Assembly: GCF_004054195.1 (NCBI RefSeq)
Contig: NZ_SBIW01000029.1
Location: 1-64,000, forward strand
From: Mucilaginibacter gilvus
Lineage (GTDB): Bacteria > Bacteroidota > Bacteroidia > Sphingobacteriales > Sphingobacteriaceae
Length of the DNA stretch: 64,000 bases
Reading direction: 5' to 3'
The notes under the pieces were generated by a model. It was not told the origin of the DNA. It did not search any database and saw nothing but the letters and a program-made list of their open reading frames with translations. Positions 33,207 through 42,576 of this stretch are shown here, piece after piece (within the stretch, counting starts at the first letter, position 1; every line of letters begins with the position of its first letter). The position numbers and the translations under genes are program-made.

Positions 33207-34088
33207 ATGAGTTTTATCCTTTCCCCCATAGATACGGTTGATACCATTTCTCCTGAAGATTTTCGCGAGAACTACCTGAAGCCGCGCCGCCCGCTGGTGA
33301 TCAAAGGCCTTACTAAAAGCTGGCCTGCCCGCGAAAAATGGACGCCCGAATACCTGAAAGAGGTTGTAGGTAAAAAGGTTGTGCCATTGTATGATAACTC
33401 CAAAGCCGATCCATCCAAACCCATCAACTCATCGGCAAAGGAAATGCCCTTTGATGAGTATATCGACCTGATCCGCAGCACCCCTACCGAACTGCGCATC
33501 TTCTTTTTTAACATATTTAAACAAGCGCCGCAACTGCTGGATGATGTTATTTTACCGAAGGACCTGATGGGTGGCTTCCTGGAAAGTATGCCTGCCATGT
33601 TCTTCGGCGGCAGTAATTCGGTTACGTTTTTACATTACGATATCGATCTTCCGCACATCTTCCATACCCATTTTGGCGGGCGCAAGCACGTGATATTGTT
33701 CGAAAATAAATGGAAGAAACGCCTGTATTGTATCCCCAACGCAACTTACGCGCTGGAGGATTATGATGTACTAAACCCCGACACTAAAAAATTCCCGGCT
33801 TTAGATGGCGTAGAAGGCACCGAAGTTTTCCTGGAACACGGCGACACCCTGTTTATGCCAACCGGCTACTGGCACTGGATGAAATACATCGATGGTTCCT
33901 ATTCGCTTAGCTTGCGTGCATGGGATGCATCTATCAGCCGCAAGGCAGCCAGCCTGTACAACCTGGCCATAAAAGGCGGTGTAGATAGCCTGCTAAAAAT
34001 GGCCTTCAAAGAAAAATACGCCCACTACCGCGAAGCCCTCGCTATTAAATGGGCGGAGAAGGAACTGGCGGAGGGGAAGCCTTTTTAG
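33207..34088 (+). CDS. JmjC-like cupin domain protein (Cupin_8)
   Basis: A 293-aa cytoplasmic protein. It starts in the family style (RENYLKPRRPLVIKGLTKSWPA) and contains the HxD iron ligands in LHYDIDLPHIFHTHFGG, with the distal His in GDTLFMPTGYWHWMKYID. The intact HxD...H triad predicts a 2-oxoglutarate/Fe(II) oxygenase of the cupin_8/JmjC group, whose members hydroxylate proteins (ribosomal proteins, for example) or RNA. The target is not predictable. It is alone between two terminator-like sequences. Confidence 0.85.
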   Translation: MSFILSPIDTVDTISPEDFRENYLKPRRPLVIKGLTKSWPAREKWTPEYLKEVVGKKVVPLYDNSKADPSKPINSSAKEMPFDEYIDLIRSTPTELRIFFFNIFKQAPQLLDDVILPKDLMGGFLESMPAMFFGGSNSVTFLHYDIDLPHIFHTHFGGRKHVILFENKWKKRLYCIPNATYALEDYDVLNPDTKKFPALDGVEGTEVFLEHGDTLFMPTGYWHWMKYIDGSYSLSLRAWDASISRKAASLYNLAIKGGVDSLLKMAFKEKYAHYREALAIKWAEKELAEGKPF

Positions 34089-34103
34089 GCTTTGAATAAA
34101 ATT

Positions 34104-34136
34104 AGATTTGACAACTTTTTAAAAATTGTCAAATCT
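34104..34136. terminator. Terminator after the cupin gene
   Basis: AGATTTGACAA (34104-34114) pairs perfectly with TTGTCAAATCT (34126-34136) around an 11-nt T5/A5 loop. It is symmetrical, so it may act on the plus-strand cupin gene and the convergent minus-strand gene. Confidence 0.65.
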
Positions 34137-34272
34137 ATAGATAACCCTTCGACCAAGAAAAAGCACGCACACCCTTGTTAGCCTAAACAGGCTCCCTATC
34201 CACCCCTCGAAAATAAGGTGCAGCATCTGTATAGTCTTATCTCTTGATTCTTGTCTCTTGATTCCTTGTGAA

Positions 34273-34704
34273 TTAAGAAGTATGGTCGCAAACAATCTTC
34301 CACACCCCTTCTATCTTTCTAAACCATAGCGTAAAATAGCCGCCCGGCGCATCCTTTTCGCGCTTGAGGCTCCAGGCACCCATTACAAAGGCATCCTTGC
34401 TGCCCAGCAGTTCAATTTTATCCAGCCGAAAAGTAAGCTCGCCCATGGCGGCCTTATCGGGGTAGCCTTTTTTGTAATTATCCAGCGTGGTTTGCCAGCC
34501 GTAAGCGGGCCCGCGCTTGCCAATAAACATCAGCGAATCTGATTTCCAGTAGCCTTGCATAAACCCCTCTATGTCGCCCTTGCTCCAGGCAATTTGCTGA
34601 TCGTGCATCAGGTTGGCAATGGCTTGTTTGTCTTTAGTTTGACCGAAGCCCGCGTAAGCGACAAACAGCAGGAGGAGGCAAGAAAGGAGGATTTGCTTTT
34701 TCAT
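34273..34704 (-). CDS. Secreted YybH/SnoaL-like (NTF2 fold) protein
   Basis: A 143-aa protein with a signal peptide (to about residue 21, AGFGQ), then a small NTF2-like domain: IANLMHDQQIAWSKGDIEGFMQGY, WKSDSLMFIG, GAWSLKREK, GYFTLWFRKIEGVWKIVCDHTS. This is the YybH/DUF4440 pattern of NTF2-like proteins. Catalytic residues cannot be assigned. It is probably periplasmic and monocistronic. Confidence 0.82.
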   Translation of the reverse strand: MKKQILLSCLLLLFVAYAGFGQTKDKQAIANLMHDQQIAWSKGDIEGFMQGYWKSDSLMFIGKRGPAYGWQTTLDNYKKGYPDKAAMGELTFRLDKIELLGSKDAFVMGAWSLKREKDAPGGYFTLWFRKIEGVWKIVCDHTS

Positions 34705-34938
34705 AGTGACTAAGATAAACAGGATTTATGGATTTTGAGATCAACACGATGAAAATCCCGAGCATCCGGACCAACACGCTATCAATCATTAAATCGTCTC
34801 GCCCCGTTAAATAAGCGTGTTTATCCATAAATAGCTAAACGGCAAAGCCCTCTTTAACACCAAACATCAATTAACCAGTTAAAAATCGTGTCAAAAATGT
34901 TTAGCTTTATACTTTCATCTTTCAGCTCAATCAATTTT

Positions 34939-35814
34939 ATGAATAAACAGATCTTGTGTTTCGGCGAAGTTTTATGGGATGCCTTTGGCGAGGTAAAAAA
35001 AGCGGGCGGAGCGCCTATGAACGTCGCGCGCCACATGGTGCAGCAGGGCAATGATGTACTATTTGCCAGCAGCGTAGGCATCGACCCATCGGGCGTGGAG
35101 CTTACGGTTTTCCTGAAAGAGAATGGGTTGTATAGTGCCCTGCTGCAACGCGATGAAAACCTGCCCACCTGCGAAGTTACCGTTCAGTTGGATGAAGCTA
35201 ATACGGCAACTTACATCATCCCCAAACCCGTTTCGTGGGACGATATTAAATTTACCGATGAGCTGGATGCCGCCTCAAAAACCGTAGGCGCGGTTGTGTT
35301 TGGCAGCTTGGCATGCCGCGACGAGGCTACGCTGAATACCCTTTTAACGATATTGGATGAGGGCGATGCCCTTAAAATATTTGATGTAAACCTGCGCCCG
35401 CCGCACTTTACCATGAGCACCATAGAAACGCTGGCAGCCCGTGCCAATGTGATAAAAATGAACGAAGAAGAAGCCGAACTGCTCATTCACGGCGGCAGCG
35501 GCGACCTTAGGGAGATGATAACCGAGTTTCAAAAGAAATTCCACACCCGCATTATCTGCGTAACCCGTGGCGATAAGGGTGCGATAATTTGGAACGACTA
35601 CGAGTTTTACGAGCACCCGGGCTTTAAGGTAGAAGTTGCCGATACCGTTGGCGCAGGCGACTCGTTCCTGGCTACATTCATTACCGGTTTGCTGAACGAT
35701 ACCCCAATGGATCAGATATTACAAAAAGCTTGTGCAGTTGGTGCCTACGTGGCCAGCCAGCGCGGGGCCAACCCGGTTTATAAGGTGGATGAAGTATTGG
35801 CCCAGTTTTCGTGA
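34939..35814 (+). CDS. PfkB-family carbohydrate kinase, probable fructokinase
   Basis: Phosphorylates a sugar with ATP. The 291-aa protein begins MNKQILCFGEVLWDAFGEV at an ATG 51 bp inside a longer open frame; the upstream 17 residues (MSKMFSFILSSFSS) do not belong to the family. Signature 1-like GGAPMNVARHM and signature 2 DTVGAGDSFLATFI with its catalytic Asp are intact. The GEVLWD start and overall size resemble fructokinases. It is divergent from the YybH-like gene and not in a sugar operon. Confidence 0.85.
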   Translation: MNKQILCFGEVLWDAFGEVKKAGGAPMNVARHMVQQGNDVLFASSVGIDPSGVELTVFLKENGLYSALLQRDENLPTCEVTVQLDEANTATYIIPKPVSWDDIKFTDELDAASKTVGAVVFGSLACRDEATLNTLLTILDEGDALKIFDVNLRPPHFTMSTIETLAARANVIKMNEEEAELLIHGGSGDLREMITEFQKKFHTRIICVTRGDKGAIIWNDYEFYEHPGFKVEVADTVGAGDSFLATFITGLLNDTPMDQILQKACAVGAYVASQRGANPVYKVDEVLAQFS

Positions 35815-35828
35815 GGGTAGCCTTTTAT

Positions 35829-36539
35829 TTATTGAAATTTAGCCGGGTAAAGCTCATAGGTGCCACCCTCTATAGTATCTTTATCAACCACCGGGTTTAA
35901 AGGCACGTTAGGCGCTTTGTAAGTAACATGCGTAACAGGATCGGTTACCGAAAAGTTTAAATGAAAGCCGCCTGGATATTTGAAGAAAGGAATATTGATA
36001 AGGGTATCCTTGTTTTTTCCGTAAACCTGTACCTGCCCGAAAGCAGTAATACTTAAAACCGGGTAAGGATTATCGTGCACAATCACCCTTGTTTTCATAA
36101 AGTAGCGTTTGGCAAAGTCAAAATCATAAGTAAGCACAGTACCAAGGTTTTCTATCAACTTCGACCTTAAATTTTGCGCACCTGGTTGATTCCCCTTTTC
36201 GCTAACATTAACCGTTTCAGGTATCTCATTAAACTCTAAAAAGTAATTGCTCCCATTGCCGGATGTTGTAAAATGTATTTTATAAGTGCCGTCGATGCCC
36301 GTAATGGTCGAATCACGGTAAGAAATGAGTTGATAATCATAACCACCGTAAAAGCCGGTGTGCCTCTTGTATTCGGCAATTTTTAGCTTAACATATTGGT
36401 AAGGCTCTTTATTTATGTCATCATAAAATCTGCCTGAAATTGTGGTTTCAATATTTGGCTGCACAAGCTTTGCATCTTTTCTGCATGAGAAGAAGATCAA
36501 GCTGCACGCAGCAAATAAAGTGACGGTAAGCTTTTTCAT
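35829..36539 (-). CDS. Putative lipoprotein with carboxypeptidase-regulatory-like fold
   Basis: A 236-aa protein with a lipoprotein signal (lipobox FFSC, Cys19). The mature part opens TTISGRFYDDINKEPYQYVKLKIAEY and contains SYRDSTITGIDGTYKIHFTT, a pattern of the transthyretin-like carboxypeptidase-regulatory fold common in Bacteroidota surface lipoproteins. The rest is beta-rich and unrecognised. Convergent with the kinase gene (14-bp gap); function unknown. Confidence 0.65.
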   Translation of the reverse strand: MKKLTVTLFAACSLIFFSCRKDAKLVQPNIETTISGRFYDDINKEPYQYVKLKIAEYKRHTGFYGGYDYQLISYRDSTITGIDGTYKIHFTTSGNGSNYFLEFNEIPETVNVSEKGNQPGAQNLRSKLIENLGTVLTYDFDFAKRYFMKTRVIVHDNPYPVLSITAFGQVQVYGKNKDTLINIPFFKYPGGFHLNFSVTDPVTHVTYKAPNVPLNPVVDKDTIEGGTYELYPAKFQ

Positions 36540-36742
36540 AGGCTGGTAGCTAATTATACTTCAATTACGAAAACTATTAACTAATTGTGCAATTAAAAAT
36601 AAAAAAATAAAATTTCCGATTCACATCAGTTTCCCAAATTCCGGTTCTTTGTCATATCAGCCTAACAATTCGGTTATATTGCGCGGCGCATCAAACTTTT
36701 GACTAAAATTATCCGTTACTTTATACTAAGAAAGGGCACAAT

Positions 36743-37843
36743 ATGCGCGGTTACGGATTTTCAAAATTCACACCCAACCAGATCCCCAAAGGTGGATTTG
36801 AAGAATTACTTAAGTTATTTCTGGAACTGCTTAACTACACCGCCGGTGATGCCGGCGAAGCCTTGGCCTGGCTAAACGAGTTGGATAAGCAATATAACCT
36901 TACCAACGATGAGTATGGTATGGGCGATTTCATCGACGAGCTGAAACAAAAAGGTTATCTTAATGAAGACAACCAAAGCGGAGAAATAAAGATAACGGCT
37001 AAAACGGAGCAGAGCATTAGGCAGTCGGCATTGGAAGAGATCTTCGGCAAGCTAAAAAAATCGGGCAAGGGCAATCACCGTTCACCGCAAAGCGGGCAGG
37101 GCGATGAAAAGAACGCCGAACGCCGCGAGTTTGAATTTGGCGACGCGCTGGACCAGATAGACATGACGCAATCCATTCAGAACGCACAAGTAAATCACGG
37201 CATAGGCGGCGATTTTATGATGACCGAGCGCGACCTGGAAGTGGAGGAAATGGATTACAAAACCCTCACCTCTACCGTGCTGATGATCGATATATCGCAC
37301 TCCATGATCCTCTACGGCGAGGACCGCATCACACCTGCCAAAAAGGTAGCGATGGCGCTGGCCGAGCTTATCCGCACCAAGTACCCTAAGGATACTTTGG
37401 ATATTGTGGTGTTTGGCAACGATGCCTGGCCGATAACCCTACAGGACCTACCTTACTTACAGGTAGGCCCTTATCATACCAATACTTACGCCGGGCTCGA
37501 ACTGGCTACCGATATGCTTCGCCGCCGTAAAACGCACAACAAGCAAATTTTTATGATAACCGATGGTAAGCCAACCTGCTTAAAGGAAGGCACCAAGTAT
37601 TATAAGAACAGCATCGGGCTGGATAGGAAAGTGGTAAATAAAACGCTTAACATGGCGGCACAATGCAAAAGGCTAAAGATCCCTATCACTACGTTTATGA
37701 TTGCTAAGGACCCCTACCTGCAGCAATTTGTGCGTAAATTCACGGAAACCAACGGCGGCAAAGCCTTTTATAGCTCGCTGAACAATTTAGGCGAATACAT
37801 TTTTGAGGATTACGCAAAGAACAGAAGGAAGAATGTGAGATGA
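36743..37843 (+). CDS. VWA-domain protein
   Basis: A 366-aa cytoplasmic protein. The C-terminal half is a von Willebrand A domain with an intact metal site: Asp183-x-Ser185-x-Ser187 (DISHS), Thr248 (HTNTYAG) and Asp274 (ITDGKPT). The N-terminal half is helical and charged, with a Lys/Gly/Ser-rich hinge near 105-120. Next to a MoxR-type AAA ATPase this is the classical MoxR-VWA pair, thought to act as a chaperone machine that inserts metals or remodels complexes. The partner gene starts 93 bp downstream, beyond a long inverted repeat. Confidence 0.88.
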   Translation: MRGYGFSKFTPNQIPKGGFEELLKLFLELLNYTAGDAGEALAWLNELDKQYNLTNDEYGMGDFIDELKQKGYLNEDNQSGEIKITAKTEQSIRQSALEEIFGKLKKSGKGNHRSPQSGQGDEKNAERREFEFGDALDQIDMTQSIQNAQVNHGIGGDFMMTERDLEVEEMDYKTLTSTVLMIDISHSMILYGEDRITPAKKVAMALAELIRTKYPKDTLDIVVFGNDAWPITLQDLPYLQVGPYHTNTYAGLELATDMLRRRKTHNKQIFMITDGKPTCLKEGTKYYKNSIGLDRKVVNKTLNMAAQCKRLKIPITTFMIAKDPYLQQFVRKFTETNGGKAFYSSLNNLGEYIFEDYAKNRRKNVR

Positions 37844-37854
37844 TTTGAAGAGTG

Positions 37855-37933
37855 TTAATTTGAAAATTTGAAGATGCGCTCTTCGTTTCAAATATCATTT
37901 TCAAATTCTCAAATCATCAAATTTTCAAATTAA
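37855..37933 (+). repeat. Long inverted repeat in the VWA-MoxR spacer
   Basis: The arm 37855-37875 pairs with 37913-37933 over 21 positions with one mismatch (core AATTTGAAAATTTGA). A nested GAAGA/TCTTC hairpin is at 37870-37884. The repeat fills nearly the whole spacer and ends 3 bp before the next start codon, so it could mask or process the mRNA there. Confidence 0.7.
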
Positions 37934-37936
37934 AAC

Positions 37937-39436
37937 ATGAACAAACAAAATATAACAACACTTGGTCAGCTAAAGCAAACGGGCTATGTAAGCCGGTCTG
38001 TTAAGGATGAGTTGCGGGCTAACCTGATCACCCAGTTACAAAATAAAGAAGGCGGTTTTGAAGGCATAGTAGGTTTTGAGGATACCGTTATCCCTGATCT
38101 GCAAACGGCCATCCTTTCGCGCCATAACATATTGCTGTTAGGCTTACGCGGACAGGCAAAAACCCGTATTGCGCGCTTGTTGGTGAATTTGCTTGATGAG
38201 TATGTGCCCTACATCGAGGGTTCGGAATTATTTGATGATCCGTTGGCGCCTATCAGCTGGTATGGGCATAATGTGATCGAAAGCAAAGGCGACGATACCC
38301 CTATTGCCTGGGTACACCGCAGCGAACGCTATACCGAAAAGCTGGCTACGCCGGATGTTACCGTTGCCGACTTAATAGGCGATGTTGACCCGATAAAAGC
38401 GGCTACCATGAAACTGACATACTCGGATGAGCGCGTGATCCACTTCGGCTTGATACCGCGTGCACACAGGGGCATTTTCGTGATCAACGAATTGCCCGAT
38501 CTGCAGGCTCGCATCCAGGTATCACTTTTCAACATCCTACAGGAAAGGGATATCCAGATCCGTGGTTTTAAACTGCGTTTGCCTTTAGATCTGCAGTTTG
38601 TGTTCACCGCCAACCCCGAGGATTATACCAATCGTGGCTCCATCGTTACGCCTTTGAAGGACCGTATAGAAAGCCAGATATTAACCCACTACCCGCGCAC
38701 GGTAGAAATATCGCGCAAGATAACCCAGCAGGAAGCCATGCTTACCGCCGAGCAACGCAGCAACGTGGAGGCTGACGGTTTGGTGAAGGACCTGGTAGAA
38801 CAAATCGCTTTCGAAGCGCGCGCATCAGAATACATCGATAAAAAATCGGGGGTTTCGGCACGTTTAACCATATCGGCCTACGAGAACCTGATCAGTAATG
38901 CTGAGCGCAGGATGATCATCAACGGCGAAAGCTCAACATTTGTGCGCATCTCCGATTTCCTTGGGGTTATCCCGGCCATTACCGGTAAAATAGAACTGGT
39001 TTACGAAGGTGAGCTGGAAGGACCCGGCAAGGTGGCCAATATCCTCATCGGCAAAGCCATTAAAACATTATTGCTGCAGTTCTTCCCCGATCCGGAGAAA
39101 GCAAAAAAAGCAAAAGGTGTAAACCCTTATGCCGAGATCATCAACTGGTTTGGCGATGGCAACAGTATTGCTTTGGTAGATGGCCTGCCTGCGCAGGAGT
39201 ACAAAAAACTACTGAACGCGGTACCGGGCTTGAAAGATATCGTAAAGAAATTCCACCCGCGTTTAAGCGAGAATCAGTCCTTATTACTACAGGAATTTAT
39301 CTTGCACGGCCTGGCAGAGTTCTCGCAGCTGAATAAAGGATTTTTAGATAATGGGTTCGCTTTTTCGGATATGTTCAATAGCTTGTTTAACTTGCAGCCC
39401 GACGACGACCTGGATGTTGACGACGACCGTTACTAA
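37937..39436 (+). CDS. MoxR/ChlI-like AAA+ ATPase
   Basis: A 499-aa ATPase. Walker A is GLRGQAKT (69-76). Walker B is FVINEL, with Asn184-Glu185 in place of the usual Asp-Glu. Sensor-like FVFTANPEDYTNRG and an arginine-finger region TPLKDRIESQ follow. The sequence is closest to magnesium-chelatase-subunit-I-like ATPases. With the VWA protein upstream it should form the motor of the pair. Substrate unknown; the genes downstream do not include an obvious metalloenzyme. Confidence 0.87.
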   Translation: MNKQNITTLGQLKQTGYVSRSVKDELRANLITQLQNKEGGFEGIVGFEDTVIPDLQTAILSRHNILLLGLRGQAKTRIARLLVNLLDEYVPYIEGSELFDDPLAPISWYGHNVIESKGDDTPIAWVHRSERYTEKLATPDVTVADLIGDVDPIKAATMKLTYSDERVIHFGLIPRAHRGIFVINELPDLQARIQVSLFNILQERDIQIRGFKLRLPLDLQFVFTANPEDYTNRGSIVTPLKDRIESQILTHYPRTVEISRKITQQEAMLTAEQRSNVEADGLVKDLVEQIAFEARASEYIDKKSGVSARLTISAYENLISNAERRMIINGESSTFVRISDFLGVIPAITGKIELVYEGELEGPGKVANILIGKAIKTLLLQFFPDPEKAKKAKGVNPYAEIINWFGDGNSIALVDGLPAQEYKKLLNAVPGLKDIVKKFHPRLSENQSLLLQEFILHGLAEFSQLNKGFLDNGFAFSDMFNSLFNLQPDDDLDVDDDRY

Positions 39437-39463
39437 CGCAATTTATTCACCAGCTTTATTTGA

Positions 39464-40756
39464 ATGCAGGGCCCGCTAATTACTCTTCTGATCATCATCG
39501 TTCTGTTAGCCATCGACTATTATATTTTGCGGGGGCTGCAAACTGCTTTTAAAAAAACAAAGTTCATCCATAAAAAATGGTTTAAACTTTTCTACTGGGG
39601 ATCGTCGTTGTTTTTAATAGCGGCGCTGTTCATCAGCATTTATGTAAAGCTTGGCGGCGTAGGGCTCCGTGGTGCTCTGCTGTTCCTGTTCTTTATCGTG
39701 TTTATCTTCAAAATATTTTACGTACTGTTTATTTTGGTGGATGATGCCCGCCGGTTTGTCATCTACCTCATCCGCAAAAATAAAAAGCCCGAACCTGCTG
39801 CCGAACCAACAACTGTTAAGGCAGAAACAGCGCTGTTTGGCTCTATCCCGCGGTCGGAGTTTTTGATGAAGGCCGGCCTGCTGGCTGGCGCCATCCCGCT
39901 TTATGCCATCAAACACAACATGAGCAAAGGGCTGTACGATTACCAGCTAGAACCTGTAACCCTTTACCTCCCCAACCTGCCAAAGGTATTTGATGGTATG
40001 CGCATAGCGCAGATCTCAGACATCCACTCGGGTAGTTTTCACAGCAAATGGCAAATGAAAGCCGGTATAGAAATGCTGATGAAACAAAAAGCCGATGTAA
40101 TATTTTTTACCGGCGACCTGGTAAACGGCCAAACCGGGGAAGTAAAGCATTATATGGATGTTTTTGACAAAGTACGCGCGCCGCTGGGCGTTTACTCCAT
40201 ATTGGGTAACCATGATTATGGCGATTACGGCCACTGGCCAAGCCCTGCCGATAAGGCAAAAAACCTGGCCGATATGGTAATTGCCCACAAAGAATTAGGT
40301 TGGGATCTGTTGATAGATGAAAACCGTCGACTAAAAGTGGGTAACGACGAAATTGGCGTATTGGGTATTGGCAACTGGGGCGAAATGAGCCGTTTCCCAA
40401 AATATGGCCGCATGGATAAAGCCATCCAAAACACGGATGACCTGCCTGTAAAATTATTGCTCTCGCACGATCCTTCGCATTGGCGCGCACAAGTGGTGAA
40501 AGAGTATCCACAGATAGATGTAATGTTCTCGGGCCACACCCACGGCATGCAATTTGGCGTTCGTACACCGGAGTTTCAATGGAGCCCGATAGAGTATGTA
40601 TATACCGAATGGGCCGGCCTTTACCGCGAAGCACAGCAGCAAATTTATGTTAATGTAGGCTACGGCTTCTTAGCTTACCCCGGCAGAATTGGAATATTGC
40701 CGGAGATCACTATTTTTACACTGAAAGCCGCGGCCGACCCATCTTTAAAAGCCTAA
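39464..40756 (+). CDS. Membrane-anchored metallophosphoesterase
   Basis: A 430-aa protein. Three hydrophobic N-terminal segments (about 4-22, 40-60 and 68-92) and a linker lead to a calcineurin-like phosphoesterase domain with all metal motifs: Asp186-x-His188 (ISDIHSG), Gly-Asp218 (FTGDLV), Asn249-His250 (LGNHDYG), LLSHDPSH and GHTHGMQFG. The PLYAIKHNM...LYLPNLPKVFDGMRIAQISDIHSG context resembles YkuE/YaeI-type enzymes, some of which cut UDP-diacylglucosamine or phospholipids. It starts 27 bp after the MoxR-like gene. Confidence 0.9.
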   Translation: MQGPLITLLIIIVLLAIDYYILRGLQTAFKKTKFIHKKWFKLFYWGSSLFLIAALFISIYVKLGGVGLRGALLFLFFIVFIFKIFYVLFILVDDARRFVIYLIRKNKKPEPAAEPTTVKAETALFGSIPRSEFLMKAGLLAGAIPLYAIKHNMSKGLYDYQLEPVTLYLPNLPKVFDGMRIAQISDIHSGSFHSKWQMKAGIEMLMKQKADVIFFTGDLVNGQTGEVKHYMDVFDKVRAPLGVYSILGNHDYGDYGHWPSPADKAKNLADMVIAHKELGWDLLIDENRRLKVGNDEIGVLGIGNWGEMSRFPKYGRMDKAIQNTDDLPVKLLLSHDPSHWRAQVVKEYPQIDVMFSGHTHGMQFGVRTPEFQWSPIEYVYTEWAGLYREAQQQIYVNVGYGFLAYPGRIGILPEITIFTLKAAADPSLKA

Positions 40757-40785
40757 AATCCGCGAGCCAAACCATACCGGTGCCA

Positions 40786-41670
40786 ATGAAAAAATTAGCC
40801 CGCTCTGCATTTGATTTTTTCCTGTTCAGTAACCTGTTCATGTCGCTTTGCGCGGTTGCGCAGGCATTGGTAACTTTTCACCTCATCGGTTCTAAACCGG
40901 TAACTACGGTTACGGGGTTATTGTTCACTTCCACATTAGGCATCTACAACTTCTGTATCCTGCTCTCCAAACCAAATAAGCCTGAGGCTTCGCCTTATAG
41001 ACGCGTACGGTGGTTTTTTTCGCACTACCGGCTGATGGTAACGTTTACTATTGTGTCGTTACTATCGCTCATACCCTTGTTCTTTTTATTATCAATGGAA
41101 TCAAGGATCCTGCTGGTGTTCCTCTCCATACTCTCCTTCTGTTACAGCCTTCCGCTTTTTACCATTGGTGAGCATAAATTTGGCCTGCGCAACATCCCGG
41201 GGTTAAAGCCTATCCTCATTACGTTGGTGTGGACGCTGAGCAGCGTTTTGCTGCCAATTTTAGAGGCAGAAAACCTGCACCTCGCAGATGTATCTATGCG
41301 CGATACGATGATATTAATAGCCAAGCGCTTTTTACTGATTGGCGCATTAACCGTGCCCTTTGATATCCGCGACCTGTTTCAGGACCGTCAATCGGGCTTA
41401 AAAACCATTCCCGTTGCCTGGGGCGAAAAAAACGCCTACCTGTTTTGCCAGGTGTTACTTGCGGGTTACGTGGTGTTGCTTTTCCTGTTCCGCAACAACG
41501 GCTTTAGTGTAGATTTTTTCGCGTTGACAACTACAGCCATATTGATGGGCTGGCTTATCTTCCGCTCTAAATGGGAAAGGAATGAGTATTATTATTTCTT
41601 TTACCTGGATGGTGTGCTGGTGCTACAGTATGTTGTGCTGGTGGTGTTTAATTGGGTAATACCGAGCTAA
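40786..41670 (+). CDS. UbiA-like prenyltransferase-fold membrane protein
   Basis: A 294-aa protein with about eight membrane helices. The second UbiA motif is present as DIRDLFQDRQSGLKTIPVAWG (Asp residues within 193-201). The first Asp-rich motif (NDxxDxxxD), expected near residue 55, is missing: the sequence there is IYNFCILLSKPNKPEA. It may bind a polyprenyl diphosphate differently or not be a transferase. I choose ATG at 40786 over an in-frame GTG two codons upstream. It starts 29 bp after the phosphoesterase gene, so the four genes from 36743 probably form one transcript. Confidence 0.72.
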   Translation: MKKLARSAFDFFLFSNLFMSLCAVAQALVTFHLIGSKPVTTVTGLLFTSTLGIYNFCILLSKPNKPEASPYRRVRWFFSHYRLMVTFTIVSLLSLIPLFFLLSMESRILLVFLSILSFCYSLPLFTIGEHKFGLRNIPGLKPILITLVWTLSSVLLPILEAENLHLADVSMRDTMILIAKRFLLIGALTVPFDIRDLFQDRQSGLKTIPVAWGEKNAYLFCQVLLAGYVVLLFLFRNNGFSVDFFALTTTAILMGWLIFRSKWERNEYYYFFYLDGVLVLQYVVLVVFNWVIPS

Positions 41671-41811
41671 CAGCCAAACAAGCTGCCTTTGCGCCATCCG
41701 CGCTACCGCTTTGTAGAAAATAATCCTTATAAAAGTATACGCTGTAGATACCCTTATTCGCATTACAAATTAAGATTTAGCTAAATATACCAAAAAAGCA
41801 TAAGCAAATAA

Positions 41812-42429
41812 ATGGCAAGCAATTACGATAACTCCGCTTCTTTTTACGATGGTTTGTCGCGCGCCGTGTTTGGTACCGCGCTGGTTGATGCACAAGCGTA
41901 CTTTTTACCGCGGATACCGGCGGGCGCTAAAGTTTTAATTATTGGCGGCGGCACGGGCTGGATATTGGAAGAAATAGCAAAGGTACATCCCGCTGGTTTG
42001 CACCTGGTTTACGTGGAGATCTCTGCCAAAATGATGGCCCTGTCCCGCAAGCGAAATGCAGCCGCCAACGAAGTCGAGTTTATTAACCAAGCGATAGAGA
42101 ATGTTAATTACCTTGAGTATTTTGATGTGATCATCACGCCCTTTTTGTTCGATAATTATAAAGAAACGACGCTGCCTTTAACGTTCGATCACATCCATCA
42201 AATGCTACAGCCCGGAGGCATCTGGCTGAATACGGATTTTCAGCTGACGGGCAAATGGTGGCAGTTTGTAATGCTGAAAAGTATGCTGTTATTTTTTAAA
42301 GTGCTTTGCGGGGTAGAATCGTGGCGGTTGCCCCACGTGGGTAAGGAATTTGAAAGGCTGGGCTATTCAGTTAAAGAGACGAAATTATTTTTTAAGGATT
42401 TTGTAGTGACGAGAATGTATAGAAAATAA
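41812..42429 (+). CDS. Class I SAM-dependent methyltransferase
   Basis: A 205-aa cytoplasmic protein. Motif I is VLIIGGGTGWILEEI (about 42-56), followed by the acidic strand LVYVEISAKMM. DVIITPFLFDNY and HQMLQPGGIWLNTDFQ complete the Rossmann-like methyltransferase core. The N-terminus SNYDNSASFYDGLSRAVFG is the usual lid. The substrate is not recognisable. It is 141 bp after the UbiA-like gene, possibly in the same unit. Confidence 0.85.
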   Translation: MASNYDNSASFYDGLSRAVFGTALVDAQAYFLPRIPAGAKVLIIGGGTGWILEEIAKVHPAGLHLVYVEISAKMMALSRKRNAAANEVEFINQAIENVNYLEYFDVIITPFLFDNYKETTLPLTFDHIHQMLQPGGIWLNTDFQLTGKWWQFVMLKSMLLFFKVLCGVESWRLPHVGKEFERLGYSVKETKLFFKDFVVTRMYRK

Positions 42430-42451
42430 CACTCGCGGCTAAACTACAATT

Positions 42452-42556
42452 CATGTCATTGCGAGCGAAGCGCGGCAACCTCAGCATACGGTCCGTCCTA
42501 TGAGATTGCCACGTCGCCCCTTTTCACCACCCTGCGCGGATCCTCGTAATGACATG
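42452..42556. repeat. Inverted-repeat element family R4
   Basis: The ends CATGTCATTGCGAG (42452-42465) and CTCGTAATGACATG (42543-42556) are inverted repeats with one mismatch. The inside contains CGAAGCG and TTGCCACGTCGC words typical of the GTCATTGCGAG dispersed repeats I know from Bacteroidota. It lies between convergent genes. Confidence 0.75.
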
Positions 42557-42576
42557 GTGACGAAAACGACTTCTCT

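Noticed and set aside
36743..42429. VWA-MoxR row as a phage defence system.
   Set aside because: Downstream genes are a phosphoesterase, a UbiA-like protein and a methyltransferase without nuclease or restriction features, and no mobile-element context is visible.
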